Assembly: GCA_964448755.1 (NCBI GenBank)
Contig: CAYUXF010000057.1
Span: forward strand, 1-10,115
Direction of reading: 5' to 3'
Source of the DNA: CAYUXF01 sp964448755
GTDB lineage: Bacteria; Margulisbacteria; Termititenacia; Termititenacales; CAYUXF01
Length of the DNA stretch: 10,115 bases
Shown in pieces: positions 1 to 8,610 of this stretch (position 1 is the stretch's first letter; each line of letters starts with the position of its first letter). Position numbers and translations under genes: made by a program. The notes below the pieces were generated by a model, which was given only the letters and a program-made list of their open reading frames with translations, was not told the DNA's origin and searched no databases.

Positions 1-2185
1 GATCAATTCCCATTCTGCCAAACATAAAAAAATTAGAACTAAAAGGATAACCAGCCTCTAGATTAAAACTGTATGTTTGCAAGGCTGTTTCTGAAGACTC
101 CGTGTTTTCAGCAACTTCACTATTTCCATATTTGTCGATATATTCTTCATTTTTAGAAACAAAATTTGTTTTAACCTCGTTAATCATTGTCATTGTCGCT
201 TTAGTCAATTGTAGTTTTTCAAAAAATCCTTTATTAGCAAATTTATGCATTGCTATTTTATTGCTAAGATTAATAACATCTTCTGTTATATCTTTCTCAT
301 TAACACTCATTGCCTTCTCGCTAAAATCAGCTGCCGTTTGGAGATAAGTTTTTCTCTGGTCAATATTGTCAAAGTCTTGGGCAATAAGATAATTAAGCTC
401 TGCCGCTTTAAGATTAAAATCTTTAATTAGCCAGCCAAATTCGCGTTGATCAATATTTTTTATATTTTTTTGGCCGTCTAAAATAAATCTGTTAATTTCA
501 TCTATTTCTTTAGCAGTAAAATTTTCTCCTTTTATTTTTTTTCTATAAATATAGTTATAAAAAACCGCTTTATAGTATTTAATTTTATCTGTTGCCAAAG
601 CTCTATTATCAGGCTCTTTTAATAAACCAACCGCAGCCTCTATTTCTTTGCTCTGACCTACAACTTTATCTTTAGTTAACCTTGCGGTAATAGCACTATC
701 AACCAAAATGAATTCTAAATCTGTCCGATTTTCCACGGAAATATTTTTAGCTAATAACTCTTTAGCAATAACCTGGGCTTCGTAGTGTTTTTTTTCTTTC
801 TGATAAGAAAGAATTGATTTTTTCTTTAAGGCCACCAGTTCGTCTGGCGAGAGATCAGGATAATTATTTTCAATAAGATTAACCGCTTTTAAAACCGCAT
901 TGTGTCTCCCCAATTCGAGTAAAACATCGATCTTAGATTCCTGCATTTTCAAATAAACTGTTCTATTCTCTTGAGCTAAATTAAGTTTAGCTATTTTTGC
1001 ATCAAAACTATCTATATCTCTGTCCGCATCCAGCATTGCCTTAGCGGCCCAGGCTAATTTTGTTTTCTCGCCATGATTTAATTTTTGTTCAATAGCTTTA
1101 TAAAAATACTCTCGGTGATTTTTTGCAAAAGATGCCGCATCATTGTCTTTTTTGTCAGACCGCTCATAGCATTTGGCATATAAAAAAGCATATTCCACAT
1201 TAGGGTTAGCTCCCGCACTAACAATTCTTTCATATTTCTTTATAGCTGACTTAAAATTCCCCTGCCGAATATCACTTTCTGCGGCCAGACGAAATTTATC
1301 TAATTGTAAATAATAATTATCTCTTTCCTCATCTTTCTCACTCTCTTTGTCATATTTGGCACTCTCGTCTTTAGCCGTTAATTTGTAAACATAATTTTTA
1401 TCACCAATAAATTTCACTCTCGCATCTAGAAACGCGCGTTCTTGCTCATTGAAAATTCTCAAATTAATAAGTGTGCTTATTTTATTATTTTTGTCTTTAT
1501 TTAAATAACTGCTAACTAATTTTTTGTCTTCTAAATATCTATCAAAGATCCGTCTAGCCGCGTCTTTTTTCATTTTTGTAGTAAGCGGTGTATTTAAATA
1601 TTTCTCGAGCTCGGCAGTTCGCGGATTGGGATTATTGCGCAAATAATCAATATACTTTATTGAAGCATCGGTATCTTTTTCACCTTCTCTTAATCTTTTG
1701 TAATCAGCATCATCCGCTTCTAGTAATAATGAATGATACCAATCAAGCTCGTTTGGTTTCAGGTCATCTATTTTAATATCTTTTTTATAAAAAATTTTAT
1801 TGCCGGCCGGCGCTCTTAATAAATATTTCCAGTAATGAAGAAAAGCAATATTCCTATCCGGACTTGTTTTGATCTTTGATCTGTTTCCGTCTTCTCTCGA
1901 GCTGGTTGTCGGTCGGGTTATTAGGATCTTGTATTTATATTCTTCTTTTTTCTTGAGCTTATTCAAAGCAGCTAAGCTAAATTTAACGGCATCTTCATTA
2001 GAAAGCTTAGGCAATATTTCTTTATAAAATTCATCTATATCAGCTTTTTTATTTTCTATTGGTTTGATTTTTTTCAGTGTATCATTGGCTGTTTTAAATA
2101 AACGAGTTTCCTGCTCTTTTTTAGCATTTTGTTTATCTATGCCAGAGATAAAATTATTTAATATTCTATATGTATTAATCAGCAT
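1..2185 (-). CDS. TPR-like helical protein leading into a possible outer-membrane beta-barrel (BcsC-like), 3' end off the window
   Basis: The frame is open from an ATG at 2185 to the left edge: 728 codons with no stop, so the gene is cut by the window. The start is chosen because AGGAG lies 10 bases upstream and an in-frame TAA lies just before it. The product is charged and almost wholly helical. The clearest TPR-like unit is near residues 295-335, with the core QGNFKSAIKKYERIV, and other helical pairs continue to about residue 690. The last 25 residues change character: SFNLEAGYPFSSNFFMFGRM has alternating polar/aromatic residues like the first strands of an outer-membrane barrel. A long TPR region followed by a C-terminal barrel is the plan of BcsC and PgaA, the exopolysaccharide export porins, and the GH8 gene upstream favours BcsC. 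Against this, the N-terminus (MLINTYRILNNFISGI) is not a convincing signal peptide. The reading frame is secure; the porin role is inference from context and a short C-terminal stretch. Confidence 0.82.
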   Translation of the reverse strand, partial: MLINTYRILNNFISGIDKQNAKKEQETRLFKTANDTLKKIKPIENKKADIDEFYKEILPKLSNEDAVKFSLAALNKLKKKEEYKYKILITRPTTSSREDGNRSKIKTSPDRNIAFLHYWKYLLRAPAGNKIFYKKDIKIDDLKPNELDWYHSLLLEADDADYKRLREGEKDTDASIKYIDYLRNNPNPRTAELEKYLNTPLTTKMKKDAARRIFDRYLEDKKLVSSYLNKDKNNKISTLINLRIFNEQERAFLDARVKFIGDKNYVYKLTAKDESAKYDKESEKDEERDNYYLQLDKFRLAAESDIRQGNFKSAIKKYERIVSAGANPNVEYAFLYAKCYERSDKKDNDAASFAKNHREYFYKAIEQKLNHGEKTKLAWAAKAMLDADRDIDSFDAKIAKLNLAQENRTVYLKMQESKIDVLLELGRHNAVLKAVNLIENNYPDLSPDELVALKKKSILSYQKEKKHYEAQVIAKELLAKNISVENRTDLEFILVDSAITARLTKDKVVGQSKEIEAAVGLLKEPDNRALATDKIKYYKAVFYNYIYRKKIKGENFTAKEIDEINRFILDGQKNIKNIDQREFGWLIKDFNLKAAELNYLIAQDFDNIDQRKTYLQTAADFSEKAMSVNEKDITEDVINLSNKIAMHKFANKGFFEKLQLTKATMTMINEVKTNFVSKNEEYIDKYGNSEVAENTESSETALQTYSFNLEAGYPFSSNFFMFGRMGID

Positions 2186-2254
2186 ACCTATGTTTCTCCT
2201 AAAAAACGGTTATAATTAATATATACCCGGTTTTTTTGTTTTTTATACCTCAGC
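2186..2254 (-). promoter_or_regulatory. 69-base intergenic spacer with ribosome binding site for the TPR gene
   Basis: This is the only non-coding stretch in the window. On the minus strand it contains runs of A and T, and then AGGAG at 2200-2196, which sits 10 bases before the ATG at 2185 and decides that start. There is a TTATAA-like box but no matching -35 element, so a separate promoter is not supported. The genes on either side probably share one transcript. Confidence 0.6.
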
Positions 2255-5200
2255 TTATTTATTTTCATTTAACCATTTAGTAAATTGTTCCTGTAACGGC
2301 TCGTGCACATAATCTATACTCTTTACAATTGGATCATTTAAAATATAGTTGATCTCGGAAATAACCGCATCATCTCTGCCGAATTCCTGCAAAAAATTAA
2401 AAAGTATTTGGAACTGCGCCGTGCGTATATAGGCATAGGCATTATAGTGTTTATAATCAAAAGCTTCGTTTTTCTTCCTGGCAAGTTCTCTTTGCCAGTT
2501 ATATGCCTCATTAAATAAGACAGGAGAACCGGCTGTTTTTTCTATTTGAATTCTCTTATTAACAGCATAAACCATATGATGATTTTCCCAATAAGTATTT
2601 CCTTTATTTTTATACAAACCAATAAATTCTTTATCTAGAATTTTCTCCGCTAAATTGCGCTGTGTCAGAGGCGGCGGATTATTTGAACTGCTGGATACCA
2701 AATACATCATGTTGGAGATATCGGCAACAAAGCTGCCCCAGGCATACCAGTCTTTGCGCATAAGCGCAATATCAGAAGCATCTTTTGCGCTATTGGTTTT
2801 TATTTTATTTAAAATAGAAGCATACGCGCTACGTGGACTATCTGTTCTTCCCTCCAAGACATTAGCAATATCAAGAAGTGCCGCTTGTTCTCCTTTTTTA
2901 GCAGCACGCAAAGTTAAGGCCTTAAGAACATTGGCGTTATCGCCATTTGCCAATAATTTTTCAGCGGCGCTATCAAAAACCTCCCGCGAAAGCCCTTTAT
3001 GAAAAATAACTTTAGCATAAAACATCGCCTGAAAATTAGCGCGTTTCTTTTGGTCGGTATCACTGACACTGCCATATAAATTATAATGTCCGGTATTTTC
3101 ATATTTGCGCCAAAGATCATTAATATCATTGTTAGTGATGATGCCTTTTTTAACATAAATATTCTTCAATTCTTTTCTTATATTATTTTCAATGGCTATT
3201 TTTAAAAGATCCGTATTGCCGGTTTTTTCTATTTCTTGGACATTACCATTTATCGCTGCTGCAAAATCACCATTGATGCCATCTTTTTCATTTTCGCCAA
3301 GCACTACAGCACTCTGCCGGATCATTGGCAGATAATTTTGCTCTTTAGCCAGAAGATTTAATTTATAAAAAAGCATCCTGGTAGCATCTGAAATACAACC
3401 CTTACATATTTCCAGTTCTCGGTATCTCCGACTAACACCTATTTGATAAAGTTGGTCCAGAATTGCTTCTTTTTGATCGCCATACATTTCTGTTCTGAAC
3501 ATAATATATTTATCCAACATTTTCGCATAACCGGCAGTATCACTGCCCATTAACATTAAATACTGACGATAAAACCAATCGGAGTTATCTTTAACCGGGT
3601 CCCAATTAGTTTCATCTTGATCTGGAGCATTCTTTTCAACACTCTGAATATAATCTATAAAAGAATTTTCGGTACGGCCTGCCCACCAACCGCCGGCATA
3701 ATTTTCTTGTGGAATTTGTATATTCAGCAATAACGGCCCTATGTGAGAGGAAGGAGTTACAAACTGCATATTTAGAGGATCAATGTTTTTATTTTCTCCC
3801 ACAAAAAGCTTTTGCGCATCTTTTCTTAAAACAAATTCGGTCTCTTTTTCATATTCCCCGGCATTAAAAGAAAGATCACTATTATTTTTATAATTCTCAA
3901 AATAATCCTCATTTAAACGCCATTCGTTTTTTTGATAATAAAAAGAGTTTTTATCCGGAAGAACTTTATTACCTATTATTAAAGCTTCACCGTTATTATC
4001 TGCCGCATCAAAGTACAATGTAACTTTAACCGGCCATTGCTCTTTATTTCCTTTTAAAATCTTTTTATTTAAAGAACTTGTATCATCCGCTAATTTTTTA
4101 AAAAACATCGCTTTTTGCATATCATTATTGCCAATATTTTCACCATTATAAAAATCGGCAAGCGTTTTTAAGCCGGGTAAATTTGCATATGCCGGGTAAT
4201 ATTCCATTTCACCATAGTTAAACTTTAAAAAACAACCAGATTTTAAAACATAGATATCTTTATTTTCTTTGTCCGAAAAACCACTGACATTTGAAACTGT
4301 CTGAACACTATTTTTACTAAACTCTGCAGAAAATAAATTTATCCAGCTTAATAACTCTTTTCGTTCATTGGCGTTCATAGAAATATTTTGATACGCCTTG
4401 GTTAACGCAACAATTATATCCAGGTCGGCATCCGTAGCAGAAGAACGACAATCTAAAACTAACCGGCCATAATTTTCATATGAAGAACTAACAAGGTCAT
4501 CTATCCTTTTCTCCATAGCGCTGCCCTTTTCCGCCTGGTAACATTTTTTAAGCTCGGCGATCTCTTCTGCGTTCTCTATTTTGCCTTTAACTGAAAGTGG
4601 TCCGGTCTTTCCTTCATAGCGATATTTTTCATATTTATACCTAGCATTATACTTAGCAATAAATTGCGGTAAACCCTCTTTAAAAGGAAGAACAAAATCT
4701 TTTTCATAAACTGAAATTGTTTCCAGTTTTTCATTAACAGCCCAGGGCAGCATTCTGGTTGTCTTGTCCGTATTAAAATAATTATTTTTAGATAAGTTTT
4801 TAATAGTAGAAAAAAGCTGCCAAAATTTTAAACTGTCACCGTTAGAAACCGCCAACATTAAACCTTCTGACAAGGCTTTTGATGTCATAGCGGTTTTAAT
4901 ACCATTTTTCATTAAAACAGGCGAGGTTTCCGCCGTTGTTTCAATATAACCGCAAGTAATGCCATTTATTTCCTGTGTTTTATAATATTTATCTACCCAG
5001 GCTTTATATTCTGCCGATTTATTACTGCCAAGATCATAAAGGCGGTGTTTAAAATTACGAAAACTATCTACTACATAATTTTTAACATTAGCCCAGACCT
5101 CAAAAACCTTTGCATCAAAACTTCTCTGTACTTTTTCAGCCTTATCTAGAGAAGAACCGTTAAAAAAAGAAGATTCCGCTTTTTGGGTGCGAGAAATATC

Positions 5201-6445
5201 AAGTAAAGAAAGCATTGAAAGGGTCATTTCATAATATTTGTCCTTTTGTTCATAAACACAACCATTTTTAAAATTCTTAATGGCTTCTTTTTCTAAAATT
5301 TCTGCTTGTTTTTCATCATTAAGAGCATAGGCTAGCGGCAAATACATAACCGGCCGTAGAACACCAACCTCCCCGCTGGTTTTATCCCAATTAGAAAGAT
5401 ATTTTTGCAATATCTTTTTTGAATCAAATTTAGGATCCAGGATCTCTTTATATTGCAATGAATCGGCCAACCGCCAGGGGCCTCTAATACCATCAAAACT
5501 CTGATGGTCTAAAACATTAACTCCCTTTAATCCTTTTTCCGTTATTTCTAACTGCGCTCTAGCCGGCACCTCGCCGGTTATCTTGATAATATCAACCAAG
5601 AGATCAAAATTACCTTTGGCTATTTTAGTCCACTCCGCAGCATCTTTTTTATGTCCTCTGGATTCAAGAAACTTAGAGATCTCTACCGCCGTCCCCGGAC
5701 AAAAATAATCAACAAAAACAAAATCATTCCAATCTTCCGAAGGCTTTAGGACATAATACGGCCCTTTTTTTATAAAAAGAGCTTGCGCAGGGGCTGGCTT
5801 ACCATTATTAGGGATCAAATAGGCTTCTAAGAATTTATCATATTCTTCTGTTTTAAAAACCTCTCTCGCTTTCAGCAGAGCTTTAAACATATCAAGATCA
5901 GCATCGGAAGCAGAGTTAAGCGGCCCGGGCAATTTGTCGTTAGGGACAAGTTTGCCGTTCTTAATAGCTACGGCCCAGGCCGGAAAAACCCCTTTGTTAC
6001 CGCGGCTTTGAGATAATCTGATCATCTCTTTTAAACCATTAAACAAACCATCAAACTTTTGTTTATATTGCTGGGCTTTAGCAGGATCTTTTTCCGCTAA
6101 AAGTACTGCCGCCAGCATCCAGTAGGACTGGCCTTCTGAAACTATTTTGTTTTCCTGTGAAGGATCAGCAATAAAAAAAATATCTTTATTATCTGCTGGC
6201 AGTGCCTGCAAATAATTACTAAGACCGCTATTCCAGGTATTAAAAAGCGGTTGAGCTAAAATATTAACAAAATCGCGTCCTAACGGCTTAGCGTAAAGAT
6301 TATTAGAAACAAACACCGAATCATCTGCTTTAACAAAAGAACTACGCTGATAAGGATCGAGCGGTGCGTTATTGTTTACGCCAAAATTTCCGGCGATCTG
6401 ATAATTGCCGTTCACGCGATTGTTTAAATTATCAATGCCGCTCAT
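2255..6445 (-). CDS. Tandem GH8 (endoglucanase/BcsZ-type) protein with helical C-terminal region, 1396 aa
   Basis: GH8 enzymes are inverting (alpha/alpha)6-barrel glycosidases acting on cellulose, other beta-1,4-glucans, chitosan or xylan; BcsZ is the member in cellulose operons. Domain 1 (residues about 60-415) carries the family signatures in order. These are VSEGQSYWM with the proton donor E104, PAWAV at 155-159, SASDADLDMFKALLKA with D181/D183/D185, a PSEDWNDF...CP segment at 235-250, and SFDGIRGPWRLAD with the likely base D318. Domain 2 (about 495-970) repeats the plan: LSEGLMLAV with E527, LPWAV at 566-570 and SATDADLDIIVAL at 669-681. At the base position, however, it reads YYQKNEWRL (836-844), so the Asp and the following Arg are missing. 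Residues about 975-1396 are helical with no recognised fold. A single-domain GH8 such as BcsZ is about 370 residues, so this protein is nearly four times longer. The N-terminus is Asn/Gly-rich with no signal peptide. The ATG lies 2 bases after the upstream stop, implying translational coupling. The GH8 assignment is confident for domain 1 and good for domain 2; the substrate is unknown. Confidence 0.9.
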   Translation of the reverse strand: MSGIDNLNNRVNGNYQIAGNFGVNNNAPLDPYQRSSFVKADDSVFVSNNLYAKPLGRDFVNILAQPLFNTWNSGLSNYLQALPADNKDIFFIADPSQENKIVSEGQSYWMLAAVLLAEKDPAKAQQYKQKFDGLFNGLKEMIRLSQSRGNKGVFPAWAVAIKNGKLVPNDKLPGPLNSASDADLDMFKALLKAREVFKTEEYDKFLEAYLIPNNGKPAPAQALFIKKGPYYVLKPSEDWNDFVFVDYFCPGTAVEISKFLESRGHKKDAAEWTKIAKGNFDLLVDIIKITGEVPARAQLEITEKGLKGVNVLDHQSFDGIRGPWRLADSLQYKEILDPKFDSKKILQKYLSNWDKTSGEVGVLRPVMYLPLAYALNDEKQAEILEKEAIKNFKNGCVYEQKDKYYEMTLSMLSLLDISRTQKAESSFFNGSSLDKAEKVQRSFDAKVFEVWANVKNYVVDSFRNFKHRLYDLGSNKSAEYKAWVDKYYKTQEINGITCGYIETTAETSPVLMKNGIKTAMTSKALSEGLMLAVSNGDSLKFWQLFSTIKNLSKNNYFNTDKTTRMLPWAVNEKLETISVYEKDFVLPFKEGLPQFIAKYNARYKYEKYRYEGKTGPLSVKGKIENAEEIAELKKCYQAEKGSAMEKRIDDLVSSSYENYGRLVLDCRSSATDADLDIIVALTKAYQNISMNANERKELLSWINLFSAEFSKNSVQTVSNVSGFSDKENKDIYVLKSGCFLKFNYGEMEYYPAYANLPGLKTLADFYNGENIGNNDMQKAMFFKKLADDTSSLNKKILKGNKEQWPVKVTLYFDAADNNGEALIIGNKVLPDKNSFYYQKNEWRLNEDYFENYKNNSDLSFNAGEYEKETEFVLRKDAQKLFVGENKNIDPLNMQFVTPSSHIGPLLLNIQIPQENYAGGWWAGRTENSFIDYIQSVEKNAPDQDETNWDPVKDNSDWFYRQYLMLMGSDTAGYAKMLDKYIMFRTEMYGDQKEAILDQLYQIGVSRRYRELEICKGCISDATRMLFYKLNLLAKEQNYLPMIRQSAVVLGENEKDGINGDFAAAINGNVQEIEKTGNTDLLKIAIENNIRKELKNIYVKKGIITNNDINDLWRKYENTGHYNLYGSVSDTDQKKRANFQAMFYAKVIFHKGLSREVFDSAAEKLLANGDNANVLKALTLRAAKKGEQAALLDIANVLEGRTDSPRSAYASILNKIKTNSAKDASDIALMRKDWYAWGSFVADISNMMYLVSSSSNNPPPLTQRNLAEKILDKEFIGLYKNKGNTYWENHHMVYAVNKRIQIEKTAGSPVLFNEAYNWQRELARKKNEAFDYKHYNAYAYIRTAQFQILFNFLQEFGRDDAVISEINYILNDPIVKSIDYVHEPLQEQFTKWLNENK

Positions 6446-6447
6446 TA

Positions 6448-8610
6448 TTATTTGCCCCCTTCAATTTCAATTTTATAAACAGCCTTTACTTTTTCTCTAA
6501 TTGAGCTGTCATCTAGAACACCAGGTATTTGTTCAACAAAGTTTGTAGTATTGCGAATTGAAAAAAAAGTATTAAGCGCCCAAAAAAGGACCACAATACC
6601 GCTAGCAACTATCCCAACCAGCGGCATAAAAAAAGAACCCACAACAGCACTTGCCGCTACCGCAGGAGCAATAATTTTTACAGAGGCGCCCTGCTCCAAT
6701 TTCTCAACAGTTTTTTCCAGATTAGCAAACAAAAACTCTTTTAATTTATTAGCATTCTCATTAAATTTACTAACTTGAGCTCTCAAATTAGTTCTAATGA
6801 TCCCTTTTAATTCATAAGGACTGTCTGCTTTAAATAACGGCGGCAACAGATAACTGGCCGAAAGTGCCGCCAGACCAAGCGCGGTAAAAAAAGGCGAAAA
6901 ACCACCAACTAAAAGCATGCCGGTACCTGTTGCTGCGCCAACTATCGCTCCTGCCCGCAGACCGGTACGCCAAACCAGAGAAAGCCGGATCTTATCGCCT
7001 TTATCCGTAGAATTATCCGGTTTAGATACAAACAAAGAAACAACAAAAGAGGCTACGGCAAGATCAAGCAAAAAGGGGATTGTAATAGGCAATGTACCAA
7101 ACATTAACGGGACCGCAGCTAAACCAAGCCGTGCCAAACCGGCAAAAATAGCAACGTTTATTGCTCTAGCCCTCTTGGCTATTTCATGTGCTATTCGCTG
7201 TCTAATTGGCGGATCAACAGGCTTTGTAACATTAAAGGGCAGCTTGATCTTTTCACAAATTATTCTGGCCAGTGTTGCTATCAGCTCAGTAGTAATTACC
7301 GCCATTCTTGCCAGAGAGGCTTTGCCATCACTCAGGGAATAGCCCATTTGATACCTGAATCTATTAATTAATCTCATTAATTGCGCATAAGCTACCACAG
7401 AAAAAGAAGATAACGTCGTCATCGGCACGATCATAGAAATACCTAAAACAGGATAAAAGGCAAACGCCGGGATAGCCAGTAAACAGAACCCGGACAACAC
7501 CGCAAAGAAAATTGACTGTGGCATAGAAATTAACGGAAAACTATACTGCAAGGTTTTTGTATGCATAACCTCTTTGTGTTTTTCGTAAATAGCGTGATGA
7601 AGGTCTTGTGATTTTTGTCTGTTTTTAGCCAGCGCTCTATCTCTTACTGTTCTGGCCAAGAGCTCTACCGTGGCGGCAAACCAACGCTGGAACTGCCCTT
7701 TGGCGGTAAGATAATCGCCTTCTGCATCGGCATAAAAACCGGAAGTCGGCACCCGTTCGCCATTATGATGAGACATCATAATACCTAAGCTGGCCGCCTG
7801 GTCCTCAACAGCGCTGTCGCCGCGTTCCGTTTCCAGACGAACCTGTGTGCGGCCCAGAAAAAGAATATTGTCTTCTTTATCTTTAAAAATTTTATTAACC
7901 AGATCAACCAGACTAAACTTATTTAAAAGAGAGAATGTCACACCAAAAGAAGCCAGTATGGCGACTATTAAGAAAGGCTGAAAAAGAGCTAGCGAAATAA
8001 GCCCGGCCAAAGAAAAAAGCTGAACAGCACCGGCAATAACCCCAAAGGCTAAGATCCCTTTAATAAGCATTTCACTGCCCATCCGTAAAACCGAACTAAC
8101 TGTATTGACCCTATCTGCAACACGAAGCGTACTGCCAAAAAGCAGAACATTGGCCAAAATAACCAGGCCCCAGGCCGGCGCTGCAAAAGGAACAGTTAAA
8201 ACGACACCAACAGAGATAAGATTAAGCGCCAAAAACCGCTTTAAAAATTTTCTATTGTTCCTTTTAATGATCTTATTGCCAAGGCTTTCAATCTCATTAT
8301 TATTCATCGCTGCCATTTTCTTTATATAGGCCACTGTTCTTTTTTCACTTATTAAAGACTGTTGAAGAATGGTTAATAATTCTGCCTTGCCAGCTTCAGT
8401 CAAATCACTGTTTTTAATATCATTTTCAATATTTTTTTTAAATATTAAATTTTCCTCTTCAAAAAATTTGCCCAATCTATTTTCAATTTCTGGAACTTTT
8501 TCTAAAACAGTTGCCCTTGTAACAGCAGCCTTTTTCGAAGACTGTTTGAAAATGATTAATAATTCTGCCTTGCCAGCTTCAGTCAAATCACTGTTTTTAA
8601 TATCATTTTC
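6448..8610 (-). CDS. Polytopic membrane protein with C-terminal half of a GT2 (cellulose synthase-like) glycosyltransferase; downstream piece of the gene split by the N gap
   Basis: This is the 3' part of a gene continuing across the gap; a TTG at 8586 is not a credible start, because the frame is open up to the Ns. Numbering from that TTG, residues 24-84 are the second copy of a 61-residue repeat. Hydrophobic hairpins follow at about 118-150 and 177-220. Then comes a soluble segment with the acceptor-side motifs of processive GT2 enzymes: GDSAVED (D262, equivalent to TED) and QFQRW at 298-302 (QxxRW). From D262 to the Arg is 39 residues, as I recall for BcsA. Two more membrane helices (about 355-402) precede PFNVTKPV at 450-457, resembling the BcsA gating-loop motif FxVTxK. 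Six further helices (about 476-520, 542-584, 637-675) end the protein. No PilZ domain is seen. Only about 40 residues separate the fourth helix from VED, where BcsA has some 200, so the nucleotide-binding half of GT-A is absent here. It could be a degenerate or rearranged synthase; the exact activity is unproven. Confidence 0.8.
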   Translation of the reverse strand, partial: ENDIKNSDLTEAGKAELLIIFKQSSKKAAVTRATVLEKVPEIENRLGKFFEEENLIFKKNIENDIKNSDLTEAGKAELLTILQQSLISEKRTVAYIKKMAAMNNNEIESLGNKIIKRNNRKFLKRFLALNLISVGVVLTVPFAAPAWGLVILANVLLFGSTLRVADRVNTVSSVLRMGSEMLIKGILAFGVIAGAVQLFSLAGLISLALFQPFLIVAILASFGVTFSLLNKFSLVDLVNKIFKDKEDNILFLGRTQVRLETERGDSAVEDQAASLGIMMSHHNGERVPTSGFYADAEGDYLTAKGQFQRWFAATVELLARTVRDRALAKNRQKSQDLHHAIYEKHKEVMHTKTLQYSFPLISMPQSIFFAVLSGFCLLAIPAFAFYPVLGISMIVPMTTLSSFSVVAYAQLMRLINRFRYQMGYSLSDGKASLARMAVITTELIATLARIICEKIKLPFNVTKPVDPPIRQRIAHEIAKRARAINVAIFAGLARLGLAAVPLMFGTLPITIPFLLDLAVASFVVSLFVSKPDNSTDKGDKIRLSLVWRTGLRAGAIVGAATGTGMLLVGGFSPFFTALGLAALSASYLLPPLFKADSPYELKGIIRTNLRAQVSKFNENANKLKEFLFANLEKTVEKLEQGASVKIIAPAVAASAVVGSFFMPLVGIVASGIVVLFWALNTFFSIRNTTNFVEQIPGVLDDSSIREKVKAVYKIEIEGGK
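6455..6462 (-). promoter_or_regulatory. Ribosome binding site of the GH8 gene, embedded in the end of the upstream gene
   Basis: On the minus strand GAAGGGGG lies 9 bases before the ATG at 6445. It is formed by the last Glu-Gly-Gly codons of the upstream gene, whose TAA is separated from the ATG by two bases. This layout fixes the GH8 start and suggests coupled translation. Confidence 0.65.

Noticed and set aside
102..1776. Short plus-strand frames at 102-347, 245-430 and 1588-1776
   Set aside because: They are antisense to the continuous 728-codon minus-strand frame and encode low-complexity hydrophobic peptides typical of A+T-rich shadows.
2201..2240. Rho-independent terminator in the spacer before the TPR gene
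   Set aside because: An A-run, CCGGG, an A+T loop, ACCG and a T-run can be drawn as a hairpin, but only with several bulges and about four core pairs. The T-run also directly precedes the ribosome binding site.
2655..3156. Plus-strand frame at 2655-3002 and minus-strand frame at 2914-3156
   Set aside because: Both overlap the GH8 gene in other frames; there is no independent start signal or recognisable domain.
6448..7000. PilZ (cyclic-di-GMP) domain at the C-terminus of the GT2-like protein
   Set aside because: After the FNVT motif the chain consists of further membrane helices and a short charged tail; no RxxxR or D/NxSxxG pair was found.
6917..7342. Plus-strand open frame of 141 codons, and others at 6551-6778, 8105-8329, 8369-8731, 9011-9211 and 9842-10036
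   Set aside because: They lie wholly opposite the large minus-strand gene, have no ribosome binding site pattern and read as reverse images of its hydrophobic or charged segments; one also runs through the Ns.
8586..8586. TTG start for a separate 712-residue gene
   Set aside because: The codon lies inside the repeat unit (SDLTEAGK) and the same residue is Leu in the intact copy. The frame is open to the gap and continues in phase beyond it.
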